A stretch of 64,000 bases of DNA from Gnetum montanum. Taxonomy: Eukaryota > Streptophyta > Gnetopsida > Gnetales > Gnetaceae. Below the pieces are notes generated by a model that had not been told where the DNA came from, searched no databases, and saw only the letters and a list, made by a program, of their open reading frames with translations. Each line of letters starts with the position of its first letter. Position 1 is the first letter of the stretch. Below, piece by piece: positions 22,665 to 33,852 of this stretch. Position numbers and translations under genes: made by a program. The stretch spans positions 493,262 to 557,261 of the forward strand of contig MNCI01022355.1 in NCBI GenBank assembly GCA_015680685.1. Reading direction: 5' to 3'.

Positions 22665-24235
22665 TGTACTAACCTAAATCGTCGGTGTGAGGCTAGAAGG
22701 GAAATAGACACCGAAAGATCGTCGAGCAGCCACAGCTGACCCTGCCTTCGCTTGAGGGCAAGCTGGAAAAGTAAATGAAGGCAGAGTGCCTTGGATGGTC
22801 TGCATGCAAATCAACTAAGGACTTCCCCAAGCGTAAGCTATGGCTAGTGCTGGAGTTATCATAAACGATGTCTTAAAATGTGTAAATGCGTGTAAAATGT
22901 AAACATGACTTGTAATACATAAGATGTAAATGTAAATGTAAGGCATAAACAAAACGTAAACTATAAACAGAACATAAACTGAATGCAAGCAGAAATGTAA
23001 ACAGAGCGTAAAATAGAAAACAAAAATAATTTTTGGTTGGCAAAATGAAAATAATATATTGCTTAGAAAAGATATGCACTGGTCAAAGTGTAGCTGCGTG
23101 TAGATGGCAGGTCAAATGCCTAGCCCCGAGGTGATGTAACATGATGATGTGATGAATGTGAGAAATGCTTGGATGCCAACAATTAGGTGTGCCGAGCGCC
23201 CAAGGATTGCAGGTTCTGTACTTTCTCAGAATTGCCAATGTCTCCAATTGCCAACCCCAATTTATGTGAATTGATAGGGTATTTATAGGGTTGGACCGAG
23301 CTCGGGTATGGAATTCAAGAATGGAATCAACGGTTGGGAGATGAGAGGAAAGCAGATCTAGTGACATGTGTCCAATGGACAGTTGTGCTCGGGTTGGATG
23401 TGTGTCGGTAAACTACATTTCTTGACCAGGTGCATCACATTTTACAAATTATGGGTTGTTCAAGCCCATGAAAGTACATTTAATTTAGACATGAGGGCCT
23501 GGCATGCCCACACATGTGGATTTACAATGAAATGTACAACAAGAGAAATTCAACCCCCGCTCACTTGACCATGGACCAACCGCTCCAAGATGTTTAAGGC
23601 ATCTCTGTTTGACTAGGGCTTCCAACGTGAGTTGTCTGGGCTTCCACGTATCTTCAGCATGCGTTTGAAGTGTTTCTGTTGGGGCATGAATAGTGTTCAC
23701 ACTGATGAATAGTTTTTATGCTAATGAATAGTGTTTATGCTGATGAATAGTTTTTACGCTGATGAATAGTGTTCACGCTGATGAATAGTATTTACGCTGA
23801 TGAATAGTGTTCACACTATGAATAGTGGTCACGTTGATCCTTATGCTGTGCAGTGTAAGAAAATGTAGCCCTAGCGTAATCAACTAAAAATACCTCACTT
23901 AAGGCCCAAATTTTGATTTTCTAGAGGCTGGGAGCCGCTGGGGCTCTTGGTGAAGGTCATGGGGGTCCTTGTGCTTGATTTTAGCCTGTTTTGACTCAGT
24001 TTCGGGGCTCCAAAAGTTGGTGATGCTAATCCTTATGTTGTATAGCGTAATCACAATGTACTTAGCCAAAATTGCACTTTTTGACCTTGAAACTGATGAT
24101 TCTTGACACCGAGATTTGCCGTTGTGATCTGTGGGCCCCATGGGGACCTTGCTTACTCCATGGTGGGCTTCTTGAAGTTGTTTCGGAGGCTTTGAAGTTG
24201 TCTGGAAGTGTTGTTGAAATTTTTGTGGTGTTTCA
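22665..24235 (-). repeat. Element B right (5') LTR
   Basis: It is 1571 bp. It begins tgtactaacc and ends gtttca on the plus strand. The minus-strand TATA box lies at 23280-23287. The 19-bp minisatellite has about eight units at 23683-23830. As the 5' LTR it would hold the promoter of the element. Confidence 0.92.
23683..23830. repeat. 19-bp minisatellite in right LTR, about 8 units
   Basis: Units read atgaatagt(g/t)tt(c/t)acgctg with point variants. It has three more units than the left LTR. Confidence 0.8.
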
Positions 24236-24240
24236 CTATT
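24236..24240. repeat. Target-site duplication CTATT, right copy
   Basis: Exact repeat of 10823-10827, directly after the right LTR of element B. Confidence 0.95.
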
Positions 24241-24620
24241 GAAAGTGTACAAAGTTCTGCTTGGATAGGAAGTGTTGGAAGCTTCTTGTACACAATCTCA
24301 TAGGAAGAGTATCCTATAGGAAGTTTCCATGTTGAATGATAAGCCCAAAGGACATCGTTGAGTTTAGAGCTCTAGTCCCTCCTATATTTACTAACCGTTT
24401 GTGTTAGTATTTTGGTTATCTCCTTATTAGTGACCTCAACTTAATTGCTGGCTTGGGGGTGGTATGGAGTTGTTAATTTATGTTCAACCCCCAAGCACTG
24501 CATGGGGATACGAAAAGTGGTACCTGTGAAATGTGTCCAGTTATCAGAGATCAGTGCCCTTGGCACACCAAACATATTTACAACATATTGATGTACCATA
24601 ATGGTTTTCTACAAGAAAAG
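24241..24620 (-). pseudogene. Element A integrase core, second half after element B
   Basis: On the minus strand this continues the gene cut at 10823. It shows FGVPRALISDNW (second catalytic D), the GVEHKLTTPYHPQA stretch and EVTNKE (catalytic E region), then LWAYHSTWKLPIGYS. It aligns with 53380-53715 of element E. Similarity stops near 24620, so the rest of element A's pol and gag is missing here. Confidence 0.8.
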
Positions 24621-24686
24621 GAAAGAATTTCTACTTCTCTGAAGAATAAAGGCATCCATGAAATTAGATGAGTATGTGATGCAATG

Positions 24687-24773
24687 GTAAAACTAGGGTT
24701 ACTATTGCTTCTTTTTCTTCTTGAATTTGGACATTGCATCTGAGAAAAGAAGCAATAGTAACATTAGTTTTGC
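24687..24773. repeat. Inverted repeat, arms about 30 bp
   Basis: The left arm (24687-24716) contains ttactattgcttctttt and the right arm (about 24744-24773) its complement aaaagaagcaatagtaa, with few mismatches toward the ends. The loop is about 27 bases. It could fold into a hairpin of microRNA-precursor or small-MITE size. I see no terminal duplication. Confidence 0.75.
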
Positions 24774-24882
24774 AATGACACCACACTGGTTTTCTTCAAA
24801 GATGGCAAGAAGCATTTTTGATATGTTTCCTCGTTGTTGAATACTTTGCAACTACACAATATTTATACATCATTTAGGTTAA

Positions 24883-25022
24883 AGTAATGAATGGTAAATA
24901 TTTCAACCATGTAAAAGAGTTTCTATAAAGATCATATGTTAATGGTGCAATGGTGAAGTAATGAAAGGTAAATATTCTAATCATATAAAAGAGTTTCTAT
25001 AAAGATCGTATGTTAATGATGC
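24883..25022. repeat. Imperfect tandem duplication, period 74 bp
   Basis: Units at 24883-24948 and 24957-25022 share agtaatgaa(t/a)ggtaaatat and aaagagtttctataaagatc, differing at a few bases. Confidence 0.85.
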
Positions 25023-25516
25023 TTCGGCATAATGGGAAGAGGTTGAAAAAGAAACTATAGTAATTAGAAATCATTATACAAAATTTTATGATGGTGAGAA
25101 CTTGTTATGGGTGTGGGAATCTTATACCTTTCAACTATATATATACTCTAACAATCTACTCAACCTAACCCATAATTTACATAAATGATAACTTTGTTCT
25201 TGTATTTATGGAAACATATAAGGAATAAAACTTATAACATAATAAAAATAAAACTAAATGCATTTAATAAAATATCCTAATATATTATTATATAAAAGTA
25301 TTCCAACTAAGAGAAATGTAATCATAAAAGATATAATAGAGCTATAATTCTAAACAATGACATTAAATTATTTAAGTAATTATCAATGTGATTTGCTCAA
25401 ATTTTGTTGTTAGTAAACTAAAATAAATTCAACATGAGTTTTCCAACTAGAATTTGAAGAATTATTTTTCTAACAAAAATACTAAGATCCTATAATACTA
25501 ATTATTATTTGTAGTA

Positions 25517-25705
25517 CTTATGCTCAATGTTACTAGGCATTGTCATTTGAAGTGATGGTAAGTTTCTTATTTCTCAAGTCAAAAGACATAGGATTAAGCC
25601 TCGACACAACCATTTGAAGATATTAGACTTTCACTCATCTTGGGATACTGCTTGACGAGATGAGTATTGAGGCTATAGGTAATGATCCTTATGTTCAATG
25701 TTACT
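25517..25705 (+). mobile_element. tRNA-type SINE with 18-bp target-site duplication
   Basis: The body (25535-25687) begins with a tRNA-like head (gatggtaag, an A-box-like region, then ggattaagcctcgaca, a weak B box) and ends gaggctataggtaatgatc. It is flanked by cttatgctcaatgttact (25517-25534) and cttatgttcaatgttact (25688-25705), which differ at one base. A second copy at 27361-27536 has a better B box (ggttcgatg). Confidence 0.75.
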
Positions 25706-25839
25706 TTTACTTAAAAAGAGAATATTAAAAAAAACTTTTATTATTGTTTACTAATATATATTCACACACTATGATCCATTAGATATTCTCTAATAATATT
25801 CCTTAAGAGGAAAAAACTATAATACAAAACCATATCATC

Positions 25840-26340
25840 ATCATCCTAGCCTTGTCCCAATAAAATAGGGTTAGCTACATGAGTTCTATTTCACCATTCA
25901 TCTCTATGAAGAGCTTGATCTTTGCTTATTTGCTATTTACTCATATTCTCTTCAAATGGCTTTTCCTATGTCATTTTTGATCTTCATTTTGGTGTCTTTC
26001 CTATAACAGTGATGCAACAACCTTTTTTTTATAGTCTTGTCTTATAATCTTCTTTGCATATGTCCAAACCATCTAATATGTCATTCATGCAACTTATTTG
26101 AGATATAAGCCACTTCAAGTCTTTCTCAAATGTCTATATTGTGTAGTTTACCTCTTCTAGTAACATTCAACATCCATCAAAGAATTTTTATTTTTTCCAT
26201 ACTAACTTGTTATTCATGTCTTTTTTATATTTTCTAACATTTCATATCATATAAGATAGCAAACTTGATTAGTGTCCTATAAAATTTTATAGCAACAAGG
26301 TGCTCAGAAGACTTGGTTTGATGAAGATCCTTATTATTAA
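25840..26340 (-). mobile_element. RTE-type LINE 3' end remnant
   Basis: On the minus strand the translation shows a piece like IRWFGHMQRR, the C-terminal signature of RTE reverse transcriptases, with stops. It is followed by gtagctaaccctattttatt and gggacaaggctaggatgatgatga, the conserved RTE 3' end with its short tandem tail. Only about 500 bp survive. Confidence 0.7.
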
Positions 26341-27360
26341 TATTTTTTTGGAATCTAATACCCTCCTTCCCCCAAAAAAAAGAGCACAAAAAGAATAATA
26401 AAAAGCCCTTAAGGCTTCAACCCAACCAAAAGTTGAACTTCATTAAATCAAATCAATTACAAAAATAGATTCTATATTTAATATTTTTACTCTCTTAACT
26501 CACTCGTTGCATTTGTAAATAAGAAGTAAGTTAGTACATATGATTGTGTAGGAGCCTATTATTAAACATTTTTATTCAGTTAGAAGAAAAAGGACCATGG
26601 AGCTAGGGCCACAAGCATGGGTATTTGTTTTGTACAACATGTTAGTACATGCATAACAAGAAGCATAAATGACATGAGTTATCATCATACCATCACCAAA
26701 TAGTCATAAAATTTGGAGATTGTCATCCATTACAAATATGAAAATGTTTTCATGTTTATTGAAATCTATATTCAATTTGTATCATTTAAAATATTTCCTA
26801 CAAGACTTATTAATTTTATATTTCATCATATAGTCCTAAATCTTACTGTTACCAAACCATGTTTAATATATCATCTAATATCAATCATTCAACTACTTTG
26901 TTACAAAATTACTAACCTTCTAGAGTTTTAATCCTATTAAAAACTACATTGCATTGCTATCAAATCTTACTCTTTCTTTGAGATCGTTATTTCTTTCCTA
27001 AGAGAATTATTAATTCTTTGTCAAGCAAATCATTATTGAAAATGTTCTTCTTATTACTTTTTGATATATCACAACATCAAGATAGCCCATACATCATTCA
27101 TATCATCCTAAGCCATACATTAGTCAAAATGAACACATATGAACATATGTAAAAATCAAGAGGAATTTCCAAGCACACTTCTTTACATATGTAGATTTTT
27201 TTCCTAAATAACCAAAATCCCTATCAACAACAAAATAAATGTATCTACTACTGTAAATGGTCCATCTTCCATTGTCAAATTTTTTTCTTTGTTGTTACTT
27301 TTAAAACTCATTAAAGTTATAAAAAATAAATAGAAAATGAGAACTTACAAATAAATATTT
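26341..27360. other. AT-rich stretch without recognised features
   Basis: No gene or repeat structure is evident. The 72-residue plus-strand frame at 26713-26931 is Ile/Phe-rich and probably a consequence of AT-rich composition. Confidence 0.5.
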
Positions 27361-27536
27361 TTAAAAAGGATCATAACCTAGAGGCCCAATGTTTATCCTA
27401 CTAGTACGAGGTCCTAGAAGAATAGTGGATGAGTAAAAGAGTAACCTCTTTCTAGTGGCTTTGCCCAACATCGAACCTAAGTCTTACAACTTGAGAAATA
27501 AGCACCTTACTATCTCTTTAAGTGGTGGTCACTAAA
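27361..27536 (-). mobile_element. SINE, second copy, minus strand
   Basis: Read on the minus strand it has a tRNA-like head (atagtaaggtgcttatttct), a B-box-like ggttcgatgttggg, then gggcctctaggttatgatcc and a short T/A tail. It matches 25535-25687. I cannot identify a clean target duplication. Confidence 0.7.
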
Positions 27537-28354
27537 CCTATAAATAATCTAATTTCTAAAAATACTTTGTTGAACCTATGTTGGATTTGGATTTCAAAGC
27601 CATTAACACATATATAAGATTTAGAAGATAAGATGTTTAAAGAATAAGATTAAAATGGGAAAGTTTAAACTATTGAATTCTTAGAATGATTGAGGGTCAG
27701 GTACATGAACTAGAATACATAAAAATTGTTAACATTTTTTTAGGTTAACTCTTTTTATAAACATTTTTCTTGGAAATAAAGAGTGTAATTGTTACATCCA
27801 AATTCTTTAAGGTCAAATATAATGTTAGGTGATAGTAATGCAAATTAATTATCATATTTTTCAAGCCACTTTTCCAATACTAATACTTTACATGCATACA
27901 TTTATTTTAATAAAAAAATTTAGTTGAAATTATTTTGAATCAACACATCACTACCATAAATAGTTGCTAACAAACATGATTTTCATGTAACTACAAAAAT
28001 TTTTATTCATAATCAACACAATCAATAAAAATTATTATGGAAAATATGCTTATATGTTCAATGATTGATTCGTTATAGCTTACGATGATGAATCATGTAT
28101 GAGTTGTCCTTGCCGTGGCAAGATATGCTAGAAAGTAACCACTAGTCAAATTATTGATAATGATTTATTACAAGTTTATTACCGAATCATTAATATTCCT
28201 TCTTTGAAGGCAATAATGATCTTCCTCTTTCTCAAATTGGGGTCTAGGTATGAGCCTTTAATATTGCATATAGCAAGGGTAAATCCAACAATCACTAACT
28301 AGTCCCTCCCTTGGTGCTAACGCTATCATAACAATCCATTGATACCTAACATCA
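27537..28354. other. AT-rich stretch before the LTR chain
   Basis: I see nothing that supports a gene. The last 100 bases adjoin the LTR at 28355. Confidence 0.45.
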
Positions 28355-28757
28355 TGATGAGTGGTGGAGTATCCCAACACTCTACCATACAAGTCATGAG
28401 TGCTAATGCATGACTAGATTGTAATCCTCGAATGGGCAATGTTATCATGCTATTAATTGAGTTTAAGTTCGTGTTCACTATCTTCCCACCTTAAGCTAGT
28501 GAAGTTCTAGTGTTCACTGTCTTGCTAGTAATTGGGTTTAAGTTCGTGTTCACTATCATGCTAGTAATTGGGTTTAAGTTTGTGTTCACTGTCTTCGCAC
28601 CTTAAGCTAGTGAAGTTCTAGTGTATTACTTAGCTCTTAGTGAGGCATATGATTACTAATGTTGTTTTGGCTATTAGTACTCATAATCATAGACATGATG
28701 AAAATGAATATTAATTACTAAGTCTAAGTAACAATAGGAATGTAGATCTAGGACTTG
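28355..28757 (-). repeat. Partial family-1 LTR (element F, 3' side)
   Basis: It starts tgatgagtggtggagtatcc and closely matches 30726-31010. Inside is a local duplication of attgggtttaagttcgtgttcact. It stops near 28757 and runs straight into RT-like sequence, so the rest of the LTR and the pol end were deleted. Confidence 0.7.
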
Positions 28758-30600
28758 GTCAACAAATGGTAAGGGAAAATGATCCTTGAATGTAGTAGAG
28801 TTCAACAATCAGAAGTTGATGCACCCTCTCAACTTGTCTCTCTTCTTTGAAACAATTACCAAAGGATTGATCCATTTACTATCCACAATGGAATATATGA
28901 ATCCTACCTTTAGTAATTTTTCCAATTCTTTCTTAACTAATTCTCTAAGTTTTTGGTGAAGCCTCCTCTATAGTTGGCATCATGCTTTCATCGTTGGATT
29001 AGTGTATATCTAATGTTAGATTCTTGGATCGATGCTAGTGATCTCATTGTAAGACTAGGAAAATGTTGTCGACCACTTGTTGATTACTTCCAAAAAATTC
29101 TTCTTTTTCTCCTTATCTAGGTTGGCATTAATTATGATCAGCTTCTAATTATTTAAGAAAGCATATTCTAGTGTCTTCGGTAGGTCCTTTAATTCTAACA
29201 GGTCTAGTTTAACTTTGTCTATGATCTCTAATTATCCCCATTTTGTCTCTTCTTATTAACTTGAATGTGGATGGGGGTTTTTTATTCTCAATAGTTCCAA
29301 CTTGTTAGTTTCTTATACACAGGCACTTATTATTTGGTTTGTCGATTCCATGTATATGTTTGATTCTGTTTCACTATCTGTAATTGCCATTGGGTGCCTT
29401 CTTGTTGAGTGGTTACTGCATACAAGCATTTTCCCATACACATTTCTTCAACACATTTTTTGCATGCTATATTATCTTCATATTTGATTGTCCATATCTT
29501 CTGCATGAAACTACACCCATTATCGTTGTATACAATACATGGAACTTTGTATCTTTGAATAATTCTAGCTTCATCTTCCTTTGAGATTTCCAAGGACAAG
29601 CCTCTAATACTAAGATTAGCATCTATAGTGCTAAGCCAAGACATTCACATTATGATTGGGAACTCTCCCTTGTTTTTACTTACATGGATGATTAGAAAAT
29701 TAGTAGGGTAGCACCAACCACTAATGGTAGTGATTACATCATCCACTTGTCCTAGCAGAACTGTGATTGATTGGTCTCTAAGATCTAGCTGAATGTTGAT
29801 TTTCTTTAATAGTGGTAGATTCTAGGCTTGATACATGTATTATGATATAATTTTCACCCATGATCCACAATCGAGAAGATCCTTGCATGGTTTTTGACCT
29901 ACTACTTAAAAGTATATCAAGGGACTTCCTAGGTCTATTTGTTTTTTAGGAAGTGCTCTTGCCTTGATCTAATGAGTAATGGTCTAAGTTAGGATGAAAG
30001 TTATTACATTTGCATTAGAAAATGATGGAAGCTTGTTATTTCTTGGAGGATTGGATATGGATGCAGTTGAAGTAGATGTTCTTTCCATCCTATGAACCTT
30101 CTCTAAACTCATTTAGAAGAATGATCATTTCCTGAATAGTGGTTCATGCATGATCACCTCCTCTTGCATGTTAACTACCCTAGTTATGTTCTTCTATTAC
30201 GGCTTTGATGGAAATTCTTCCTACATTATAGATGATGGTATAGGTGGTTGACTAAATGAACTAGTTGCTTGTGGATGCACGTATTGATTAGAGTCCATCC
30301 TTGGAGGTGCAAGTGTATGATATTCAGTTGGATAGTATTAAGGAGTTTTAATTGCTACATTTCCTAGAGAAATTGAACATTGGACATAGTATCCATAAGA
30401 ACTTGGTTTCCAATATGGGTATTACTATCATGTTGATGGCATCATCCATGATTGTGGTTATTTCCACTATTGATGATACTACTCTTGTGGCTATGAATAG
30501 GTTCCACTAGGTAAATAGGCTAGTTCCACTAGGCTGTAGTTTTACCTAGTTTTCTCTGTCATTTTGCTCTTGTGGCTACCATGTTATGAGTGTGACTCTT
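28758..30600 (-). pseudogene. Element F: RT start, protease and gag C-terminal part
   Basis: The block 28800-29000 matches the RT N-terminal region of element E at 55440-55660. The frame 29644-29330 codes a linker with LSLEISKE, also present near 56220-56200 in element E. Upstream in element sense, the protease-like part near 29890 reads LLDCGS where element G has LLDSGSGVNL, so the active-site Ser is changed. Sequence at 30130-30590 matches the low-complexity gag C-terminus of E and G. Most frames are broken. The gag continues at 31624 after an LTR insertion. Confidence 0.65.
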
Positions 30601-30725
30601 ACTTAAGTGTGTGTTCTTAAAATTTTTTTTAGGATATGAATATTGACATTAGAGTTCTTAGTACAGTGAGCTTTTTAAAATCAATTACTTAGGATACATT
30701 GACACATCCCTAGTAATGGTGCCAA
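30601..30725 (-). other. Leader fragment with primer-binding site
   Basis: On the minus strand, directly after the LTR end ctcatca, the sequence is ttggcaccattactaggga (30706-30725). It equals the usual Athila/Tat PBS TGGCGCCGTTGCCGGGGA apart from transitions, a PBS normally matched to tRNA-Asp (family knowledge). The rest is unassigned leader. Confidence 0.6.
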
Positions 30726-31623
30726 TGATGAGTAGTGGAGTATTCCAACACTCTACCATACAAGTCATGAGTGTCGACATGCACCCAAATCATAATCCAT
30801 AAATGGGAAATGTTATTATGCTCATACTTGAGTTTAAGTTCATGTTCACTATCTTTCCACCTTGAGCTAGTGAAGTTCTAGTGTATGGCTTAGCTTTTAG
30901 TGAGGCATATGATTACTGATATTGTTTTGATTGTTAGTGCTCGTAATTGTAGACATGGTGAAAATGAATATTAATTTCTAAGTCTAAGTAACAATGATAA
31001 TTTAAACCTATTCTATCCTAGAGCGATGAACATCTATTCCAAGTTTGCTATTCATGTCTTGGACTTATGTAGATATCAATGGGATTACCAAGTGGAATTA
31101 CTACTAGGTGAACTAAGAAATGCCACTAGTGGATTATTAGATAGTTATACTTAATGATAGAAACTAGTCATATCATATTGCTTTTACTAATTAAGCATGT
31201 AATATGAAGTACTTGGAAAAGTAGAGTATTAACTAAGAAAATAAGAAAATTATTCTAAGTAAACATAAAGAAAACTAAGTGATTTTGCAATGATGAAGAA
31301 TAGCTTTGATCTTTATTGCCATGCATAAAATTTGTCCAAGTACAATTTATTTGAATAAAGACTTCAATCAACTATCTAACATCACACTGTGGACATTCAC
31401 TCTCTACTACAACTATGGAATCAAAAGTTGTTGGATTTTTTGTGCAAGTGTCATATTTATAGGGATGCATACATCTTGAGACATCATATCAATGATGACA
31501 TAACATGTGTGATGACATCATATCAACGACATCATTGCTATGATGTCGTATTATGACAAAATTTGACTTCATCACATCACATTGAATTAAATATACATTA
31601 AATATAGCATAAGAGTATCATCA
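30726..31623 (-). repeat. Family-1 LTR inserted in element F gag
   Basis: It is 898 bp, begins tgatgagtag and ends gtatcatca. A minus-strand TATA-like box lies near 31446-31453. It splits the gag of element F (30590 side and 31624 side). Only a PBS-containing leader piece remains attached, so it is a nearly solo LTR. I find no clear target duplication. Confidence 0.75.
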
Positions 31624-32855
31624 TAATTATTGCTTTTGTCTATTGATTCTACTGACATTATTCTTTTCTCCAAGAGTTTTAAGCTCATTGTAACTTTTTC
31701 ATTCACCAATTCTTACAAATTACCTATCCTTGCCCCAATTTCAATGATATAATTTTTTATTGGTAAGATTTTATGTGAAATTATCTCATCAAGAGCTACA
31801 TCTTCTTCCTTATCATAAATATGGCTTTCCTTCTTACAAAGATTTAGGTCATAGTTATATTCCTCAACACTCTTTCTTTTGCATAGTTGTTCTTCTTTTG
31901 TTAGCTCTTTAATTAGCCTTTGTATCCAATGAGCTCTAACCTCTATTAATCTTCATTGAGCATAGATTTCAAGGGTCTTTCTCATTTTTTTACTAAGTCC
32001 ATTTATGATGTGACAAAGCTGCTCTTTTGAGAAAATTCATGGCCTAGGCATATGTTTAGTAGAGAATAATATCTATCCAATTTTGCATGAAGGGATTCAT
32101 GGTTCTTTTACTTTCATCCTTTGATTTTCTTTCTTAAATTGGATACTCTAGAGTAGGTCTAATGCTTTTCATTAAAAATATTAAGCATCATGCTTCTACC
32201 TCCTTGAATTGTATCACACTTTTAGTTGCTAACAAAGGTTCATCATCATTAGACATATCATGTTTATGATATCTATATCTTTTCTTCCAAGTGTGATGAT
32301 CTCGTTTATTCTTCCTTTAGTATCTTGTATCTTGTCTTTGATCCCTATTTCTATCTCCATTTCAACTTCTTAGTGGAGCTCTATTCCCATACCTATGTTC
32401 ATCTTCATTAGAAATAAATGGTAAAGATGAAGAGGAAGATGATGAACTACAATATCTACCATGGCTCCTATATCTCCTCCTATGATCCCTTGGTTAATCT
32501 CTTTTAGGTTTTCTAAAGGTCCTAGGCCTTAAGGCCCTTCTCATTTTCGGACTTGTTCAATCTCTTTTAGGATTTTCTATGATAGCTAAACATAGTCTAT
32601 GAATGTAAGGATCTCAATGGGCATATGAGACCTTGCTTGTAGTGGTTCATTTCAATTCTCTTTAATATACATTTCATCATTGCTCCTACCAATTTTCTCA
32701 TTGTATGATGGACTATCAACCATATATGAAGAAGACAACTTTAATTAATAATATGTGTAACTTAAAATATTAATATTTCTTAAAAGATAAATAGTTAATG
32801 ATTTACAATGATCATTTATAATATAACTAATCTAGATCACTAGCACCATACCTAG
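31624..32855 (-). pseudogene. Element F gag, N-terminal part
   Basis: Minus-strand sequence aligns by eye with the gag of E and G (for example the block at 31960-32150 with 43730-43930 and 57760-57960). It includes the region following the capsid-like motif and Arg/Glu-rich runs (32400-32520). There are many stops and no long open frame. It borders the LTR at 32856, which would be its 5' LTR. Confidence 0.6.
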
Positions 32856-33852
32856 TGATGAGCAATGGGTATCCCCTACATCCAACTATATGAAGCTTTC
32901 ACCTACAATCTGATTGAATTTTGTGGATGGGACTAATGTGGTATCTAGATTGTTAAGAATTGATTACAGGTCACTATCTTTTTGCTTAAACTAGTGGTAG
33001 CTTTGTCTCATATGATTTAGTCTAAACTAATGCATATGATTATGATTTTATAATATGAAAATTAATTATTTAATCTAATTAATAATAAGAAGATAAATCC
33101 TAAACTATCCTAAGGATGATGAGTGTTCATTCCTAGCTTTCCATACACATTTTGAACTTATGTATCTACTACTAGGATTACCAAATGAATACCTGTTTAC
33201 ACTAAAAACTAGTCACACTCATTTTGCCAATTGATTAATGTGCATGAAAATGTAAATATTAACTAACTATATCAAAATTAATTGCATTAAAAGTAAATCT
33301 ATTCTAAGTCAAAGTGCTACAAAGTGCTACAATGAACATGAATCAATCTTGATCTTATTGTCATTCATAAATGTGTCTAAGTATAATTCCACTTGAATAA
33401 GACTCTATACAACTAACTCAAATCCACATTGTGGGCACTCACTGACTATTTGCTAAGATCATAGGATAAAACTACAAGAGTCTAGCTATACTACTAATTG
33501 AATGGTTCTAAACACCTCGTAAGTGCTTGCATATTTATAGGAAAATATAGACATTGCATTGATGGGGATGCATTAATGCATTTGGATGTGTCAACAAGGA
33601 TGCATTGATGAGGATGCATCGACGAAACTAAGTTATAGAAGATGCGATACAACATCTACAATATACTATATGTAATATAGCATCTATGATGTAGCAGCCA
33701 ACTAAGACTCACTAACACGGATGCTACAATGTAGATGTGATGTAGCATCTATGATATAGCATCTACAATATCTCAGTTGATTGATACATTTGACAAAATG
33801 ATTCTTCATCATGTTCCACTGACTTAGCTACTTAACATATCAAGTCTCATCA
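32856..33852 (-). repeat. Family-1 LTR shared by elements F and H
   Basis: It is 997 bp, begins tgatgagcaa and ends gtctcatca. A minus-strand TATA-like box lies near 33533-33540. On its low side lies gag of element F. On its high side lies the G-rich tract and 3' UTR of element H (taccccta, complement tagggGTA). One LTR therefore serves two internal regions. Confidence 0.75.

Larger units (their letters stand above)
10828..24235 (-). mobile_element. Element B: Tat-like Ty3/gypsy retrotransposon, full length, minus strand
   Basis: It is bounded by LTRs at 10828-12306 and 22665-24235 that both begin tgtact and end tttca on the plus strand, with the perfect 5-bp duplication ctatt outside. Domain order in minus sense is gag, protease, RT, RNase H, a second RNase H, integrase. 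The second RNase H places it in the Tat lineage of Ty3/gypsy (family knowledge). Stops and frameshifts in gag and pol make it non-autonomous. I count about 11 mismatches over roughly 190 bp between the LTRs, so the insertion is old. Two tandem-repeat blocks and an exon-like antisense segment lie in the interior. It is nested in element A. Confidence 0.92.

Noticed and set aside
26713-26931. 72-residue Ile/Phe-rich plus-strand frame
   Set aside because: It is consistent with AT-rich non-coding DNA, with no domain, no context and no neighbouring gene.
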